A DNA stretch of 64,000 bases from Streptomyces sp. F001 (GCF_004187715.1 NZ_QZWF01000002.1:1054001-1118000), one strand, 5' to 3'. Positions 1-8,896 are shown, counted from the first letter of the stretch. Translations and numbers: made by a program. The notes: generated by a model not told the origin, from the letters alone.

Positions 1-1
1 G

Positions 2-1048
2 TGCGGCCGCCGCATGACCGTCCGCTACCAGCACTACAAGGGCACCGGAAAACCCATCTACGTCTGTCAGTTCGAGGGAATCCGCAACGCGGTCCCCATC
101 TGCCAGACCATGGTCGGCGACCAGATCGACGCCGCCGTCGGCGAGCTGCTGCTGGCCACCCTCACCCCGCTCACCCTCGAGGTCGCCCTGCGGGTCAGCG
201 ACGAACTGACCGCCCGCGCCGAGGAAGCCGACCGGCTCCGCGCCGCCCACGTCGAACGCGCCCGTTACCGCGCCGACCTCGCCCGACGCCGCTACCTGTC
301 CGTCGACCCCGCCAACCGGCTCGTCGCCGACACCCTGGAAGCCGACTGGAACGACGCCCTGCGCGAACTGGCCGAGGCCACCGAGGAGTACGAACGCGCC
401 AAGAACACGGCGATCGGCCCGCTCTCGCCCGAGACGCGGGCCAGGATCACCGCGCTGGCCGCCGACTTCCCCCGACTCTGGAACGACCCGGCCACCCCGA
501 TGCGGGAACGCAAACGCATGATCCGCCTCCTGGTCACCGACGTCACCCTCACCAAGACCGACCACATCCGCGTCGGCGTCGTCCTGCGCGGCGGGCAGAA
601 CCACCAGCTCACCCTGCCCCGGCCGATGACCGCATGGGAACTGCGGCAGACCGACCCCGCTGTCATCACCGCGCTCGACGAACTCCTCGACGAGCACACC
701 GACGCCCAGTGCGCGGCCATCCTCAACGAACGGGGCCTGGCCAGCGGCATGGGTCAGCCGTTCACCCGCGGCATGATCATTCACCTGCGGAACGCCTACC
801 AACTACGCAGCCACCGCCAACGCCTCCTCGACGCGGGCATGCTGACCGTCTCCGAACTCGCCCGCCACCTCGGCGTCCACTTCCAGACCGTCAAACACTG
901 GCGCCGAGACGGCATCATCACCGGCGTCCTGGCCAACGACAAGGGCGAGTACGTCTACCCGCTGCCCGGCCCCGACCTGGTCCGGCCCGTCATCGGCCGA
1001 CCACGCCGCAGCGTCCTGGACCCCGAATACTCCGCAACGACCCGATGA
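2..1048 (+). CDS. Large serine recombinase, C-terminal part (cut by window edge)
   Basis: The reading frame is open from base 2, upstream of the first ATG at 14, so the true start lies outside the window. The visible part begins in the recombinase zinc ribbon (CGRRMTVRY, then paired cysteines in YVC and PIC), continues through a long helical coiled-coil region rich in Arg, Glu and Ala, and ends with a helix-turn-helix (LTVSELARHLGVHFQTVKHW) that resembles a MerR-type DNA-binding segment. The N-terminal catalytic serine domain is not in view. Proteins of this family integrate or excise mobile elements by serine-phosphate strand exchange. The family call is firm, but which element it belongs to cannot be seen. 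Confidence 0.8.
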   Translation, partial: CGRRMTVRYQHYKGTGKPIYVCQFEGIRNAVPICQTMVGDQIDAAVGELLLATLTPLTLEVALRVSDELTARAEEADRLRAAHVERARYRADLARRRYLSVDPANRLVADTLEADWNDALRELAEATEEYERAKNTAIGPLSPETRARITALAADFPRLWNDPATPMRERKRMIRLLVTDVTLTKTDHIRVGVVLRGGQNHQLTLPRPMTAWELRQTDPAVITALDELLDEHTDAQCAAILNERGLASGMGQPFTRGMIIHLRNAYQLRSHRQRLLDAGMLTVSELARHLGVHFQTVKHWRRDGIITGVLANDKGEYVYPLPGPDLVRPVIGRPRRSVLDPEYSATTR

Positions 1049-1067
1049 GGTGCAGTGTGATGACAGA

Positions 1068-1229
1068 CGTTTGTCCTTCGGCTTCGAGGCCCTCGCGGGG
1101 TCCACCAACGCGCCGTAATGAGTGGCGAGTTCGGCATACGCCTTGTTGATTTTCGGGTCGTAGAGGTCGGGCTTGTCGACACCGGTCTTCAGGTTGTCGG
1201 GCACCAGCCGGCGTGGGACGCCTCTAATA
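1068..1229 (-). pseudogene. IS21-family transposase (IstA) fragment
   Basis: The minus strand reads GVPRRLVPDNLKTGVDKPD followed by LYDPKINKAYAELATHYGA, the characteristic RNase H-like core segment of IstA from IS21 elements of actinomycetes. Only about 50 residues survive. The similarity stops near 1070, where the sequence runs into the serine-recombinase tail, and near 1230. It is a non-functional scrap. Confidence 0.7.
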
Positions 1230-1284
1230 CGCGGGTCTCGATGTCAAGTCTCCGGCTGCGTTTGAGAAGCTGCTCAAGACACTC

Positions 1285-2187
1285 TTGTTGACCGCGAAGC
1301 GCCGAGCTGGGGAGCCCGTGGACGTTGTTGAGCACGAGCTGAACCGTCCCTGGGAAGGCGTTCTCGCCGCTCCCGCCCGCGGCAGTGACGTCGGCGTCCT
1401 GGTCCTGGCCGGTTCCAGCGGACGCATCGAACGCGAACGAGCACGTATCCTCGCTCAGCAGGGCATCGCGGCTCTGTCCATCCGCTGGTTCGGCGGACCA
1501 GGGCAGTCTCCGGGAATCTGCGAGATCCCCCTGGAAACCTTCACCGCTGCGGTCGACTTCCTCACCAAGACCGGGGTCCGGCGCATCGGCATCCTCGGTG
1601 TCTCCAAGGGCGCTGAAGCAGCTCTGCTCACGGCCGTGCACGACCCGCGCGTCGACGTTGTCATCGCGCTGTCGCCCACCTCGCGAGTCTGGTGCAATGT
1701 AGGTCCGGGCCCCGATGGGGAACAGCGCCCGTATCGGTCTTCCTGGACCTGGCAGGGGCAGCCCCTGCCTTTTGTTCCGCTGGATGACTCCTGGACCCCT
1801 GTCAACCACGGCAGCGGTCCGGCCGCCATCCGCGGCTGGTACGAACTCAGCGAGCGGAGCTTCGCTCACCTGCTCCCTCGGGCAGAGATCCCCGTCGACA
1901 AGGCCCGGGCCGACCTGCTGCTCGTCGCCGGCGGCGACGACGCGATGTGGCCTTCTCTCCGCTTCGCCGAACAACTGGCAGAACGCCGACGCTCAGCCGG
2001 GAGGACCGCGCATCTCATCGCCCGCCACGACGCCGGCCACCGACCGCGCTTTCCAGGCGAGAGCCCGGCGCCCGCCTCCCCGCACTTCCTGTACGGAGGC
2101 ACGCCCAGAGCTGACGCGCTCCTGGGAGAGGCGGCATGGCCGCACATCCTCGACAAGCTCGCCAGAACAGCTCCCTCCAGTTACTGA
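1285..2187 (+). CDS. Alpha/beta hydrolase, BAAT/acyl-CoA thioester hydrolase C-terminal type
   Basis: A 300-residue protein with an alpha/beta-hydrolase layout. The nucleophile elbow is GVSKGAEAALL with Ser107 after a beta strand (IGIL). The likely acid is Asp218 or Asp219 in AGGDDAMWPS, and the likely histidine is His252 in HDAGH. The elbow GxSKG and the DDxxWPS motif are typical of the BAAT C-terminal / acyl-CoA thioesterase family, which hydrolyses or transfers acyl-CoA thioesters; the substrate here is unknown. The start is uncertain: TTG at 1285 or 1288, or GTG at 1318, and no clear ribosome-binding site separates them. The canonical N-terminal beta-sandwich of full-length acyl-CoA thioesterases is absent, which is normal for the short bacterial members. 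Confidence 0.75.
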   Translation: MLTAKRRAGEPVDVVEHELNRPWEGVLAAPARGSDVGVLVLAGSSGRIERERARILAQQGIAALSIRWFGGPGQSPGICEIPLETFTAAVDFLTKTGVRRIGILGVSKGAEAALLTAVHDPRVDVVIALSPTSRVWCNVGPGPDGEQRPYRSSWTWQGQPLPFVPLDDSWTPVNHGSGPAAIRGWYELSERSFAHLLPRAEIPVDKARADLLLVAGGDDAMWPSLRFAEQLAERRRSAGRTAHLIARHDAGHRPRFPGESPAPASPHFLYGGTPRADALLGEAAWPHILDKLARTAPSSY

Positions 2188-2193
2188 CCGCTC

Positions 2194-2690
2194 TCAGGAG
2201 ACTTCTTCGTCGAGCTGGCTGAGGAGTCCGTCGAAGATCTGCTCCCGTGCGATCTGCTCTTTGGCCGCCGCGTCGTCCCGCTGGCGTTCGAGGGCAGAGC
2301 GGAACTCGATCGTGGTGACGAAGAACGTGCGGGACTCGCAGATCGACTCGAAGTGGCAGTCCATCTCGACGGGGCGAGCGCAGTAGCCGTTGCCGAGCAT
2401 CCGGCGGTGCATCTCGCGGCGGAGCTTGGCCATCTCCGACCCCTCGGCCGTCGGCCGGCAGCTGGCGCGGGGCGTCGTAGAGTGCCTCGACCTTCTCCGA
2501 GACGGCGAAGTACTCGTCGGCGACGGTGCGGTCGGCGATCCGCGCGTAAACACGTGTCATGAACATTGACCGGTGGCCAAGGAGTGCCGCGATGGCCTCC
2601 AACGACATGCCCCGGTTGATCGCCTGGGTGGTCAGAGTGTGCCTTGTGTCCGCAGAGGCCGTGTGCGGATGGCCTCGTGTGGTGATTGAG
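2194..2690 (-). pseudogene. Tyrosine recombinase, C-terminal remnant with frameshift
   Basis: The minus strand encodes RHTLTTQAINRGMSLEAIAA and LLGHRSMFMTRVYARI, which carry the conserved second Arg-His box and the HxxxxxxxY region with the nucleophile Tyr of tyrosine recombinases. Near 2460 the frame shifts, and the C-terminal extension continues as MAKLRREMHRRMLGNGYC, with a Cys/His-rich tail ending in LLSQLDEEVS. The N-terminal half, including the first catalytic Arg, is missing upstream of about 2690. Together with the genes at 3810 and 4268 it looks like a broken Tn554-type two-recombinase module. Confidence 0.7.
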
Positions 2691-2826
2691 CAGGCCGAGT
2701 TGTTGAGGCCGCCTTCGCGACCCTGATGGTCGGGTGTGTTGTATTCGGCGGGACTTCCTGTGATGCGGATCACTCGTCTCTGCGCTCGTGGGGTCGCGCT
2801 GTCAGCGGGGCTGAGATCGTGCCTGC

Positions 2827-3324
2827 GTGAGCGAACTGGTTGAGCATGTCGATGAGTACGACCGTGTGTTGGGTGTCGTCGAGCGAGGCGAGGCGGTGCG
2901 TGAAGGCTGGCCGCATCGCATTGCAACGACGATCTGCCGTGATCGGGCAGGGCGGATCTTGGTGCTGCGGCGGTCCGAGACGCTGTCCCAGTTCCCGGGC
3001 TACTACGACGTGATGGTCGGTGGCGCCGTGGACGTGGGCGAGTCGTATGAGGAAGCCGCGGCCCGGGAACTGTCCGAAGAGCTGGGCGTTCGTGTGCCTG
3101 TGCGCTTCATGTTCAAGTTCCTTTGCCGGGAGGGGATCAGCCCCGTGTGGTTTGGGGTGCATGAGGCTGTCGTGACGGAGCCCCTGGTCCCGGACCCGGG
3201 TGAGATCGCCTGGCAGGACTGGTTGACAGAAGCCGAATTGTGCGAGGTCGTCGATCAATGGCTCTTCGTTCCGGGAGGACGGGAAGCTCTGCGCCGATAT
3301 CTGCAGTCCGGGTCCGGCAGCTGA
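2827..3324 (+). CDS. NUDIX hydrolase
   Basis: A 165-residue NUDIX-fold protein. The Nudix box is complete: Gly66, five residues, Glu72, seven residues, then RELSEELG (Arg80 to Gly87), which binds the catalytic divalent metal. The N-terminus EYDRVLGVVERGEAVREGW resembles the isopentenyl-diphosphate-isomerase-like or MutT-like NUDIX branch that opens with a DxxxR segment. Such enzymes hydrolyse nucleoside diphosphates linked to another moiety; the substrate is not predictable here. The GTG at 2827 gives the family's normal length. It lies between recombinase remnants and reads as cargo. Confidence 0.85.
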   Translation: MSELVEHVDEYDRVLGVVERGEAVREGWPHRIATTICRDRAGRILVLRRSETLSQFPGYYDVMVGGAVDVGESYEEAAARELSEELGVRVPVRFMFKFLCREGISPVWFGVHEAVVTEPLVPDPGEIAWQDWLTEAELCEVVDQWLFVPGGREALRRYLQSGSGS

Positions 3325-3383
3325 AGAAGGAGTCTCCCCGGCGATCTGCCGATGATGTCAGTGGCGGCTGCGATGCTGTCGGC

Positions 3384-3791
3384 ATGATCCCTTGGAACTT
3401 GCTGGACATCGACAAAGCCCTGCGCGCCAGTTGGGCCGCCGACACCTGTTCTCCGGACGACCTCGCTCGCGCCGGCTGGCAGCCCGGCAACCCAGCGTGG
3501 GGCCACTGTGACATCACGGCTCTGATCGTGAACGACATCTTCGGTGGGGACCTCATGGTCGGGGAGGTCCACTGCAGCGGGGAACAGCATGGATTTCACT
3601 GGTGGAATCAACTGCCCAGCGGTGTGGAGCTCGACCTGACGCGCGAGCAGTTCCAGGATGGCCAGACTGTCACCGCAGCCCGTGACGTCAAACGCCCGCC
3701 GGGGCCTCTGCCTCGGCGCTGGGAGGAGTACCTCCTCCTGCGTGAGCGCGTCATCAAGCACCTCGGTCACCTCCCCGAGCCCGCGGTCTGA
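3384..3791 (+). CDS. YunG-like protein
   Basis: A 135-residue protein beginning MIPWNLLDIDKALRASW. It has the YunG-family pattern: a Trp-rich N-terminus, then GNPAWGHCDITALIVNDIFG with a Cys-centred WGxC motif, a GFHWWNQLPSG segment and an ELDLTREQF motif. The family has no established biochemical role; the Cys, His and Asp spacing hints at a papain-like fold, which is my inference. ATG 3384 is preferred over the longer open frame from 3240 because that extension overlaps the NUDIX gene and is Arg-rich. It lies 59 bp downstream of the NUDIX gene, in the same direction. Confidence 0.7.
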   Translation: MIPWNLLDIDKALRASWAADTCSPDDLARAGWQPGNPAWGHCDITALIVNDIFGGDLMVGEVHCSGEQHGFHWWNQLPSGVELDLTREQFQDGQTVTAARDVKRPPGPLPRRWEEYLLLRERVIKHLGHLPEPAV

Positions 3792-3809
3792 CCGAGCAGG
3801 GATCGTTCT

Positions 3810-4271
3810 TCAGCTGCAGGTTCCGATCACCGTGGTCCGCGGTGAAGGGAGACGACTCACCCGGCTGGTTCCAGCAGCGGCCTCACGGAGGCGGACGATC
3901 TCCTCGTGCTGGGCGGCGAGCCGGGCCAGGGCCTGGCTGCGAAAGTCCGTGAGCTCGTCGATCCTCTGTTCCGAATGTGCCAGCCGCTCCCTGAGCTTGG
4001 TGTTCTCTGCCTTGAGCCGGGTGATCTGGGCTTCGCGGGGGTCGGGGATCTCACCGGTCTGCTGCAGGGCCTGCAGGCGACGTTCGAACTCTTCGCGGAG
4101 GTGTGCGTAGGGGCGGGTGCCGTAGAAGGCGGTGCGGTCGACGCCCGCTTCGCGGGCGAGGGTCTTGATGTCACACTTTCCGCCGGGCGGGATCTCGCCG
4201 CGCAGGAGGCGGTCCACGGCGGCGCGGATGCGGTTCTCGTTCTCGGCCCGCTGGGATGCGGAGATTCTCAT
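3810..4271 (-). CDS. TnpC-like accessory protein of a two-recombinase transposon
   Basis: A 153-residue protein with an N-terminal helical part, a helix-turn-helix-like stretch (CDIKTLAREAGVDRTAFYG, about residues 33-51) and a strong coiled coil from about residue 85 to 130 (RLKAENTKLRERL then RIDELTDFRSQAL). It ends in the tail VIGTCS. Proteins of this architecture follow paired tyrosine recombinases in Tn554-like transposons, where TnpC influences orientation and frequency of transposition. Its start overlaps the stop of the upstream recombinase remnant by 4 bases (ATGA, 4268-4271), so the two were translationally coupled. This reading frame itself looks intact. Confidence 0.65.
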   Translation of the reverse strand: MRISASQRAENENRIRAAVDRLLRGEIPPGGKCDIKTLAREAGVDRTAFYGTRPYAHLREEFERRLQALQQTGEIPDPREAQITRLKAENTKLRERLAHSEQRIDELTDFRSQALARLAAQHEEIVRLREAAAGTSRVSRLPSPRTTVIGTCS

Positions 4272-4738
4272 GCGGAGTCCTCGTTCATGGTGGTGCAGGC
4301 GGCGTCGATCTCGGCGACGACGCGGAGAGCCCGGTCGTAGTCGGCCTTCAGGCGGGTGCGTTCGGTCTTTCGTGTGGTGCCGAGCTGTCCGAGGAAGGTC
4401 TCGGTGCGTTCGGCGTGGTCGGCCCAGACGGGCCGGTGGCAGGTGTGATGGGTGGCCTGCGGACAGCGGGCGGAGTCACACATCCCGACCAGCGGACGGT
4501 CGGCGGTCGGGGTGCCGGCCAGCTTGAGGCATAGTGCCCGGGACGGGTCGGTGAACCAGCAGTAGTTCGCGGGCCCGAGGTGAAGGACCTTGGCGCGTTT
4601 GATCAGCAGGTTGAGCACGTCGCGGTCACTGCGCTGGGTCTTGGGCGCCGTGGCTGACGCCGGGCCGAGCTTCTCGTCGATGCTGGCGAAGAACTCGGTG
4701 AGGCTCCGGGCTCCGGGGCCGGCCGGGAGGATGCCCTG
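4268..4738 (-). pseudogene. Second tyrosine recombinase, C-terminal remnant
   Basis: The minus-strand frame opens at a TAG near 4740 and runs SLTEFFASIDEKLGPAS, KTQRSDRDVLNLLIKRAK and PANYCWFTDPSRALCLKL. A Cys-rich segment (MCDSARCPQATHHTCHRPVW) follows, then a coiled C-terminus ending NEDSA. This is the typical zinc-finger-like tail of the large recombinase that precedes TnpC-like genes in actinomycetes. All the catalytic core is missing, replaced at about 4740 by unrelated sequence. Confidence 0.6.
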
Positions 4739-4826
4739 CTAGGGCGCGTATCGAGTCGTGATCAAACTGCCTGCTACATAAGCCGGTGGCGGCCGCCTGC
4801 GGCGACTCGCGTGAGATCATCCGTCC

Positions 4827-5120
4827 ATGAGCAGCGACCTGGAAGTGGAAGTGAGTGCTCTGGCGATCAATGTCACGATCCCGCAGACGCTCCGCTGGAC
4901 GGACACTCGACGCGGTGAAGCGTTCACGCTGACCACACTCAACGTCCGGCTTCTCCCGGACGGTCACCTCGCCGCAAAGGCCTATGGCCGACCAGTCGGT
5001 GGTGGTCGGGGCGCATACGTCTCGTTCCCTGTCCCCGACAAACCCGAACTGGCGGCCCTGGTCGCCGGCGCTGCTAGCCGTGCCGGGGCGTTGTGGGCCG
5101 CCCATCGCGGTCTCGGCTGA
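4827..5120 (+). CDS. Hypothetical protein
   Basis: A 97-residue protein starting MSSDLEVEVSALAINVTIPQ. It is predicted mostly beta-strand in the first two thirds (alternating hydrophobic residues through LRWTDTRRGEAFTLTTLNV) and has an Ala-rich C-terminal helix (ELAALVAGAASRAGALWAA). No signal peptide, membrane segment or known motif is visible. ATG 4827 gives a clean start. Third-position GC is high, as expected for a real gene. Function unknown. Confidence 0.55.
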   Translation: MSSDLEVEVSALAINVTIPQTLRWTDTRRGEAFTLTTLNVRLLPDGHLAAKAYGRPVGGGRGAYVSFPVPDKPELAALVAGAASRAGALWAAHRGLG

Positions 5121-5204
5121 GCTTAGTTCGGCTCGAAGGCCGACGGTGGCAGTCCCGGACTTCGCCCTCGCGGCGCGGCCTGGGAGGGTAGATCTTCTTG
5201 CGTG

Positions 5205-5640
5205 ATGCGAGTGCAACTGACGGATCCTGAGTGGGAGTTCATCGGGCTGTACCTGCCCATCGGCGAGTACGGCCCGTACCCCGAGCGGCTGCGGCAGCAG
5301 TTCGATGGCGTGATTTGGCGGTTCAAGACTGGCTCGCAGTGGCGGGAAATGCCGCAGGAGTTCGGCGCCTGGTCGACCGTGCACAACCGCTTTCGGCAGT
5401 GGCGTGACGCAGGCGTTTTCGAGGCCCTGCTGGAGGGCGTGATCGCGGAAGCCGCGAAGCGGAGCGAGGTGGACCTGTCGCTGGTCAGCATCGACTCCAC
5501 CACCGCGCGCGCTCACCACGACGCCGCCGGGATGCACCTCCGCGAGGACGTCCTTACCGCCTTGGAGAAGGGCGCGGCTGAGGAGGAGAAGGCCAGGTCA
5601 AGGGGGGCAGCCTTGAGGGGCAAATCGGGCAGGACGCCGA
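5205..5640 (+). pseudogene. IS5-family transposase, N-terminal fragment
   Basis: The frame encodes VQLTDPEWEFIGLYLPIGEY, FDGVIWRFKTGSQWREMPQE and VSIDSTTARAHHDAAG. This is the N-terminal DUF4096-like part plus the first catalytic Asp region (D in SIDSTTA) of actinomycete IS5 transposases. Homology ends near 5640 after EKGAAEEEKAR; the remaining two thirds with the second Asp and the Glu are missing. The continuation of the same frame to 6080 is the antisense of the Ku gene and not part of this protein. Confidence 0.75.
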
Positions 5641-5956
5641 AGCAGATCCCGTACCGGCCGCAGCCGGGGGAGCACCTCCGACCAGGGAGGTGGGCGGTGG
5701 TGTGGGCACCGCATCGTTGGGCTGCCGTGAGGAAACGGAAGTGGCCGCAAGCCCTGGGGGAGACGGCTCAGCGCCCACGGCGGCCTCTGAGGGACGCCGT
5801 GATCAATTGGCTTCTGCTCGGTGGCCCGCTGGTACGGCTCCGCCTTGCTCAGCTGCCGCAGCTCGCTCTTGCCTCCACCGCGCTGGCCGCGGGATGCGGC
5901 CGACGCGCGGGCCGTCTTCGGCGGCGCCTTCCTGGCGGCGGTCTTCTTCGCCGTCT

Positions 5957-6811
5957 TCACGGCGGGCTTGCGTGCCGCCTTGCGGGCCGGGGCCGGCTTC
6001 TTCTGCCGCGGCCCGGCAGCCGCCACGGCCACCGCGGGCCTGGTCGATGCTGCCCTGCAGAACGTTCATCAGATCGATGACGCTGGTGGGCCGCCAGTGG
6101 CTCCTCCGCCGCTGCGATCTCCTGGCCCTCGGCCTTGGCCTGCACCAGCTCCCGCACCCTCTCCTGGTAGGTGTCGTGGTAGCGGTCCGGGTCCCACGGC
6201 GAGCTGAGGGAGTCGATCAGCTGGAGCGCCATGTCCAGCTCCTTGCCCCTCCCGGCGCGGCCCGAAGGCCGTTCCGGCAACTCCTTGCCGGGATCACAGA
6301 CCTCATCAGCCCAGTGAAGGGTCTGGATCACCAGAACCTTGTCCTCCGCGCGCAGCGCGGTCAGGTACTGCTTGCCGCGCATCACGAAAGTGGCGATGCC
6401 GACCTTGTTCGCCTCCGCCAGTGCCGCCCGCAGCAGCTCATAGACCTTGGTGTACTCCTTGCCTGGCGGGACCACGTAATAGGTGCGGTCAAAGTAGACC
6501 GGCTCGATCTGCTCCAAGTCGACGAAGTCGCTGATCTCTATGGTCTGGGAGCGGCCCGGCGCGATCCGGTCCAGCTCATCGGGCTCCACGACCACGTACT
6601 CGCCCTCGCTCACCTCGAATCCCTGGACGATGTCCTCGGCATCGACTTCCTTGCCGGTGCGCTCGTTGATCCGGCGGTTACGGATCCGGTCCGCGGTGCC
6701 GCGCTGCAGCTGGTGGAAGCGGACCGTGTGATCCTCAGTCGCGGCGAACAGGCCGACAGGCACGCTGACCAGCCCGAACGTGATCACACCCGTCCAGATC
6801 GCGCGTGCCAT
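5957..6811 (-). CDS. ku: Ku protein (non-homologous end joining), tail frameshifted
   Basis: The first 220 residues are a complete bacterial Ku core: [20 protein letters not shown] at the N-terminus, [19 protein letters not shown], then [20 protein letters not shown]. Ku homodimers encircle double-strand DNA ends and recruit LigD for end joining. After [15 protein letters not shown] the frame is lost. The expected [18 protein letters not shown] is found one frame over (to about 6040), and the Lys/Ala-rich tail ([18 protein letters not shown] and SELRQLSKAEPYQRATEQK) in a third frame down to about 5823. Two single-base changes, one probably an extra C near 6093, therefore separate the core from its basic DNA-binding tail. 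The core may still fold. No ligD is adjacent, and no divergent partner is seen. Confidence 0.8.
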   Translation of the reverse strand: MARAIWTGVITFGLVSVPVGLFAATEDHTVRFHQLQRGTADRIRNRRINERTGKEVDAEDIVQGFEVSEGEYVVVEPDELDRIAPGRSQTIEISDFVDLEQIEPVYFDRTYYVVPPGKEYTKVYELLRAALAEANKVGIATFVMRGKQYLTALRAEDKVLVIQTLHWADEVCDPGKELPERPSGRAGRGKELDMALQLIDSLSSPWDPDRYHDTYQERVRELVQAKAEGQEIAAAEEPLAAHQRHRSDERSAGQHRPGPRWPWRLPGRGRRSRPRPARRHASPP

Positions 6812-7497
6812 GACAACCCACTCCCATCTCTGCCCTGCCGGCGCACTTGTGGGATCTCATGAACCGCGTCACAGCCTCACGAGCCATGTCCCACTGGTGT
6901 CCCTTTCATGAGACACCGCAGGTCAGCGGCCCGCACCTCGTACTTCCCTCCAGCAACTCGGCGCTGCACTGCTCGTACTGCCGAGCGGTCCGCCTGGTCA
7001 TGCATCCAGGATGTGACCGGAGGTCCGATTGCGCGTTTGTGAATCGAGGTTCGCGTCTGCGTGCGCGGCGCACGGGCGCACTGCGTGGCTGCACCACTGG
7101 GAGAACGGTGCAGCAGGGCGGGCGGTCCCGCAGGCTGCGCAGGGGCCCGCGGGCTGCGCAGGGGCCCGCGGGCTGCGCAGGCGCCGCCGGGGAATCGGGC
7201 CCGCCGCCCCGCCCGTCCGTGTGATCATCCTGCGGCTCAGCCGGTTGCTGGCGGGCCACGGCGCGCCAGCAGCGCACCACCGGTTCCCCGAACAGCTCAT
7301 AGACGCTCATTCAGGGAGGTCACACACGACGACCGACACCGCCACGAGGATCACGGTGGTCACCGCGATGCCGACCATCACCGACCGTCCGTTACACGAC
7401 GTCAGCCGCTCTCTCCCGCGTCCGCATACAGCGGCACCGCTGTTATTCGACTCAGAGGGAAGCCGGTAGGCTCCCATCCATCCGAGAGGAGCCACAC
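6812..7497. other. Non-coding stretch with GC-rich repeats
   Basis: No convincing gene is present on either strand between Ku and the small frame at 7498. The open frames seen are Arg- and Pro-rich and lack family signatures. It contains the 19-bp tandem repeat described at 7133. On the minus strand a short frame near 7307-7390 would encode a hydrophobic peptide ending VVVCDLPE, too weak to call a gene. Confidence 0.5.
7133..7180. repeat. 19-bp tandem repeat, about 2.5 copies
   Basis: The unit GGCTGCGCAGGGGCCCGCG begins at 7133, 7152 and 7171, the last copy being partial. Each unit contains a TGCGCA palindrome and a GGGCCC palindrome, so the array can form several alternative hairpins. It lies in the untranslated gap upstream of Ku on its divergent side. 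Confidence 0.75.
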
Positions 7498-7725
7498 TTG
7501 ACGATCGTCAAGGAGTTCCTGGAACAGGGTGCGCCCACGCGTGTTCGCGTGCTCAACGGCGAGGACACCGACGCCGGCCGGCGCGGCGACAAGAAGCCGA
7601 TCGCCCGCAGCGAGTGCATGTACTACTGCCCGGACGAGGCCACCGTCCGCCGCTGCATCGACGCACTGGAGGAGTCCGACAGGCGGCTGCGTGAGCGGCG
7701 GGCCGGTACCTCGTCGGGATGCGAT
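7498..7725 (+). CDS. Short hypothetical reading frame (5' part only)
   Basis: The frame starts at TTG 7498 with MTIVKEFLEQGAPTRVRVLN and contains CMYYCPDEATVRRCIDALEE, a Cys/Tyr-rich segment followed by an amphipathic helix. A purine-rich site (GAGAGGAG in the bases before 7490) precedes it. Beyond about residue 76 the composition changes and another gene remnant in a different frame takes over, so the long open frame to 8325 is unlikely to be one protein. Function unknown. Confidence 0.35.
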
Positions 7726-8062
7726 GTGGCTGTGGGTCCGCCAGGGCCCTACCACCTATGGGCCCGCCACCGCGACGGTCACCTCGATGAGCTGGGCCAT
7801 GGGCGACGGCTCTACCGTCACCTGCGCCGGCCCCGGCACCCCCTACCAGGGGAGCGTGGGTATGGCCGACTCTCCCGACGGCGGGCACCGCTACACCCAG
7901 ACCAGCATCAACGAGCCCGGCGAGCGGTACCCGCTGACCGCCACCTCCACCTGGACTGTCACCTGGCAGGTCACCGGCGGCGGAGCGGACTCCGGCGAGT
8001 TCACCGAGACCCGCACCAGCACCGTCGGCGTCCGCGTCGGCGAAGTGCAGGTACTCACCTGA
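7721..8062 (+). pseudogene. C-terminal remnant of an actinomycete 'ATP/GTP-binding' secreted-type protein
   Basis: The frame reads LWVRQGPTTYGPATATVTSM, GPGTPYQGSVGMADSPDGGH and LTATSTWTVTWQVTGGGADS, ending RVGEVQVLT. This Thr/Ser- and Trp-rich beta-sandwich-like tail is shared by a family of Streptomyces proteins often labelled ATP/GTP-binding or membrane protein. The N-terminal region with the signal sequence or transmembrane helix is absent and replaced by the unrelated frame starting at 7498. Confidence 0.5.
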
Positions 8063-8321
8063 CCTTTCGCGGCGAGCAAGCCTGTGACCTGCCGTGGTCT
8101 GGCTCTGTCCGCGAGAACGAGAACGGACGTCACCCGTACGTCGGCCGACGGTATGTGGCGCTCGTGGCCCTTCCCGAGCGTCCTTATCGTGTCCGACCGA
8201 TCTGCGGTCCGGGTGAAGACGAAGCGACGCCGGTTGTCGACGTCGGCAGCGGCGGGACAGGAAGGGCGCCGTGGATCAAGGAATCGCGGCCTTCTCGCCG
8301 ACATGGAACCCGGCGGCCTGG

Positions 8322-8858
8322 CTAATGGATCAGGGCATTCGCAAGAATGATCACTAGGCCGATCAGCATATCCAGGCCCCCTGCCCGGCACGAGGACGGC
8401 CATCCGTGCCCGGCGGTGCGGGCGGCCGAGGCGCCCAAGCCGAACAAGGCGACGGTGTTGAACAGCAGGGCCGCGTCTACCGCCGTGGCCTCTGCCCACC
8501 ACCCGGCTACCGCGGCAAGCAGTATCCCCACCGTGGGCAGCACGGCGGCGACCAGTGGCCACTCGGCGAGCACCGACCGCAGTCTGCTCGTGGTGGCTGC
8601 CCCGTCGACGGACGCCCGCTGGGCGATGACGTGCGCGTACCCATGGGCGGCGCTCGACGCCAGCGCGGTGAGCAGCACCCACAGCGCGTCCGGACCGGGA
8701 TCGGCCTTCTCGCCCGTCGCGTCCAGCGCGGCCACCATGGCGCTGGCCAGCACCAGTCCGTAGATGCCGCTGAACAGCCACTGCTCCGGCGGCTGGTGCC
8801 GCAAGATCCCCCGTGGTGCGACGCCCTCGGGGCGGACGTGGTCGGCGCGGTCGGGCAT
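8322..8858 (-). CDS. Integral membrane protein, about four transmembrane segments
   Basis: A 178-residue protein. After a hydrophilic N-terminus (about 30 residues) come hydrophobic segments at WLFSGIYGLVLASAMVAALD, ALWVLLTALASSAAHGYA, VAAVLPTVGILLAAVAGWW and ALLFNTVALFGLGASAA, plus a terminal LDMLIGLVIILANALIH. No catalytic motif is visible, though His in AAHGYAHVIAQ sits in or near a membrane helix. It belongs to a widespread uncharacterised Streptomyces family. It is transcribed away from the SMI1-like gene behind a strong hairpin. Confidence 0.7.
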   Translation of the reverse strand: MPDRADHVRPEGVAPRGILRHQPPEQWLFSGIYGLVLASAMVAALDATGEKADPGPDALWVLLTALASSAAHGYAHVIAQRASVDGAATTSRLRSVLAEWPLVAAVLPTVGILLAAVAGWWAEATAVDAALLFNTVALFGLGASAARTAGHGWPSSCRAGGLDMLIGLVIILANALIH

Positions 8859-8896
8859 CGCATCGCCTCGGTGCGGGATGAGGGCTGGGTCCGCAC

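Noticed and set aside
5690..6862. 390-codon plus-strand frame opposite Ku
   Set aside because: Antisense of the conserved Ku core; no signature of its own.
7498..8325. Single 275-residue protein
   Set aside because: Composition changes near 7725 to Arg/His-rich codons while a recognisable protein tail runs in another frame, so it is two pieces.
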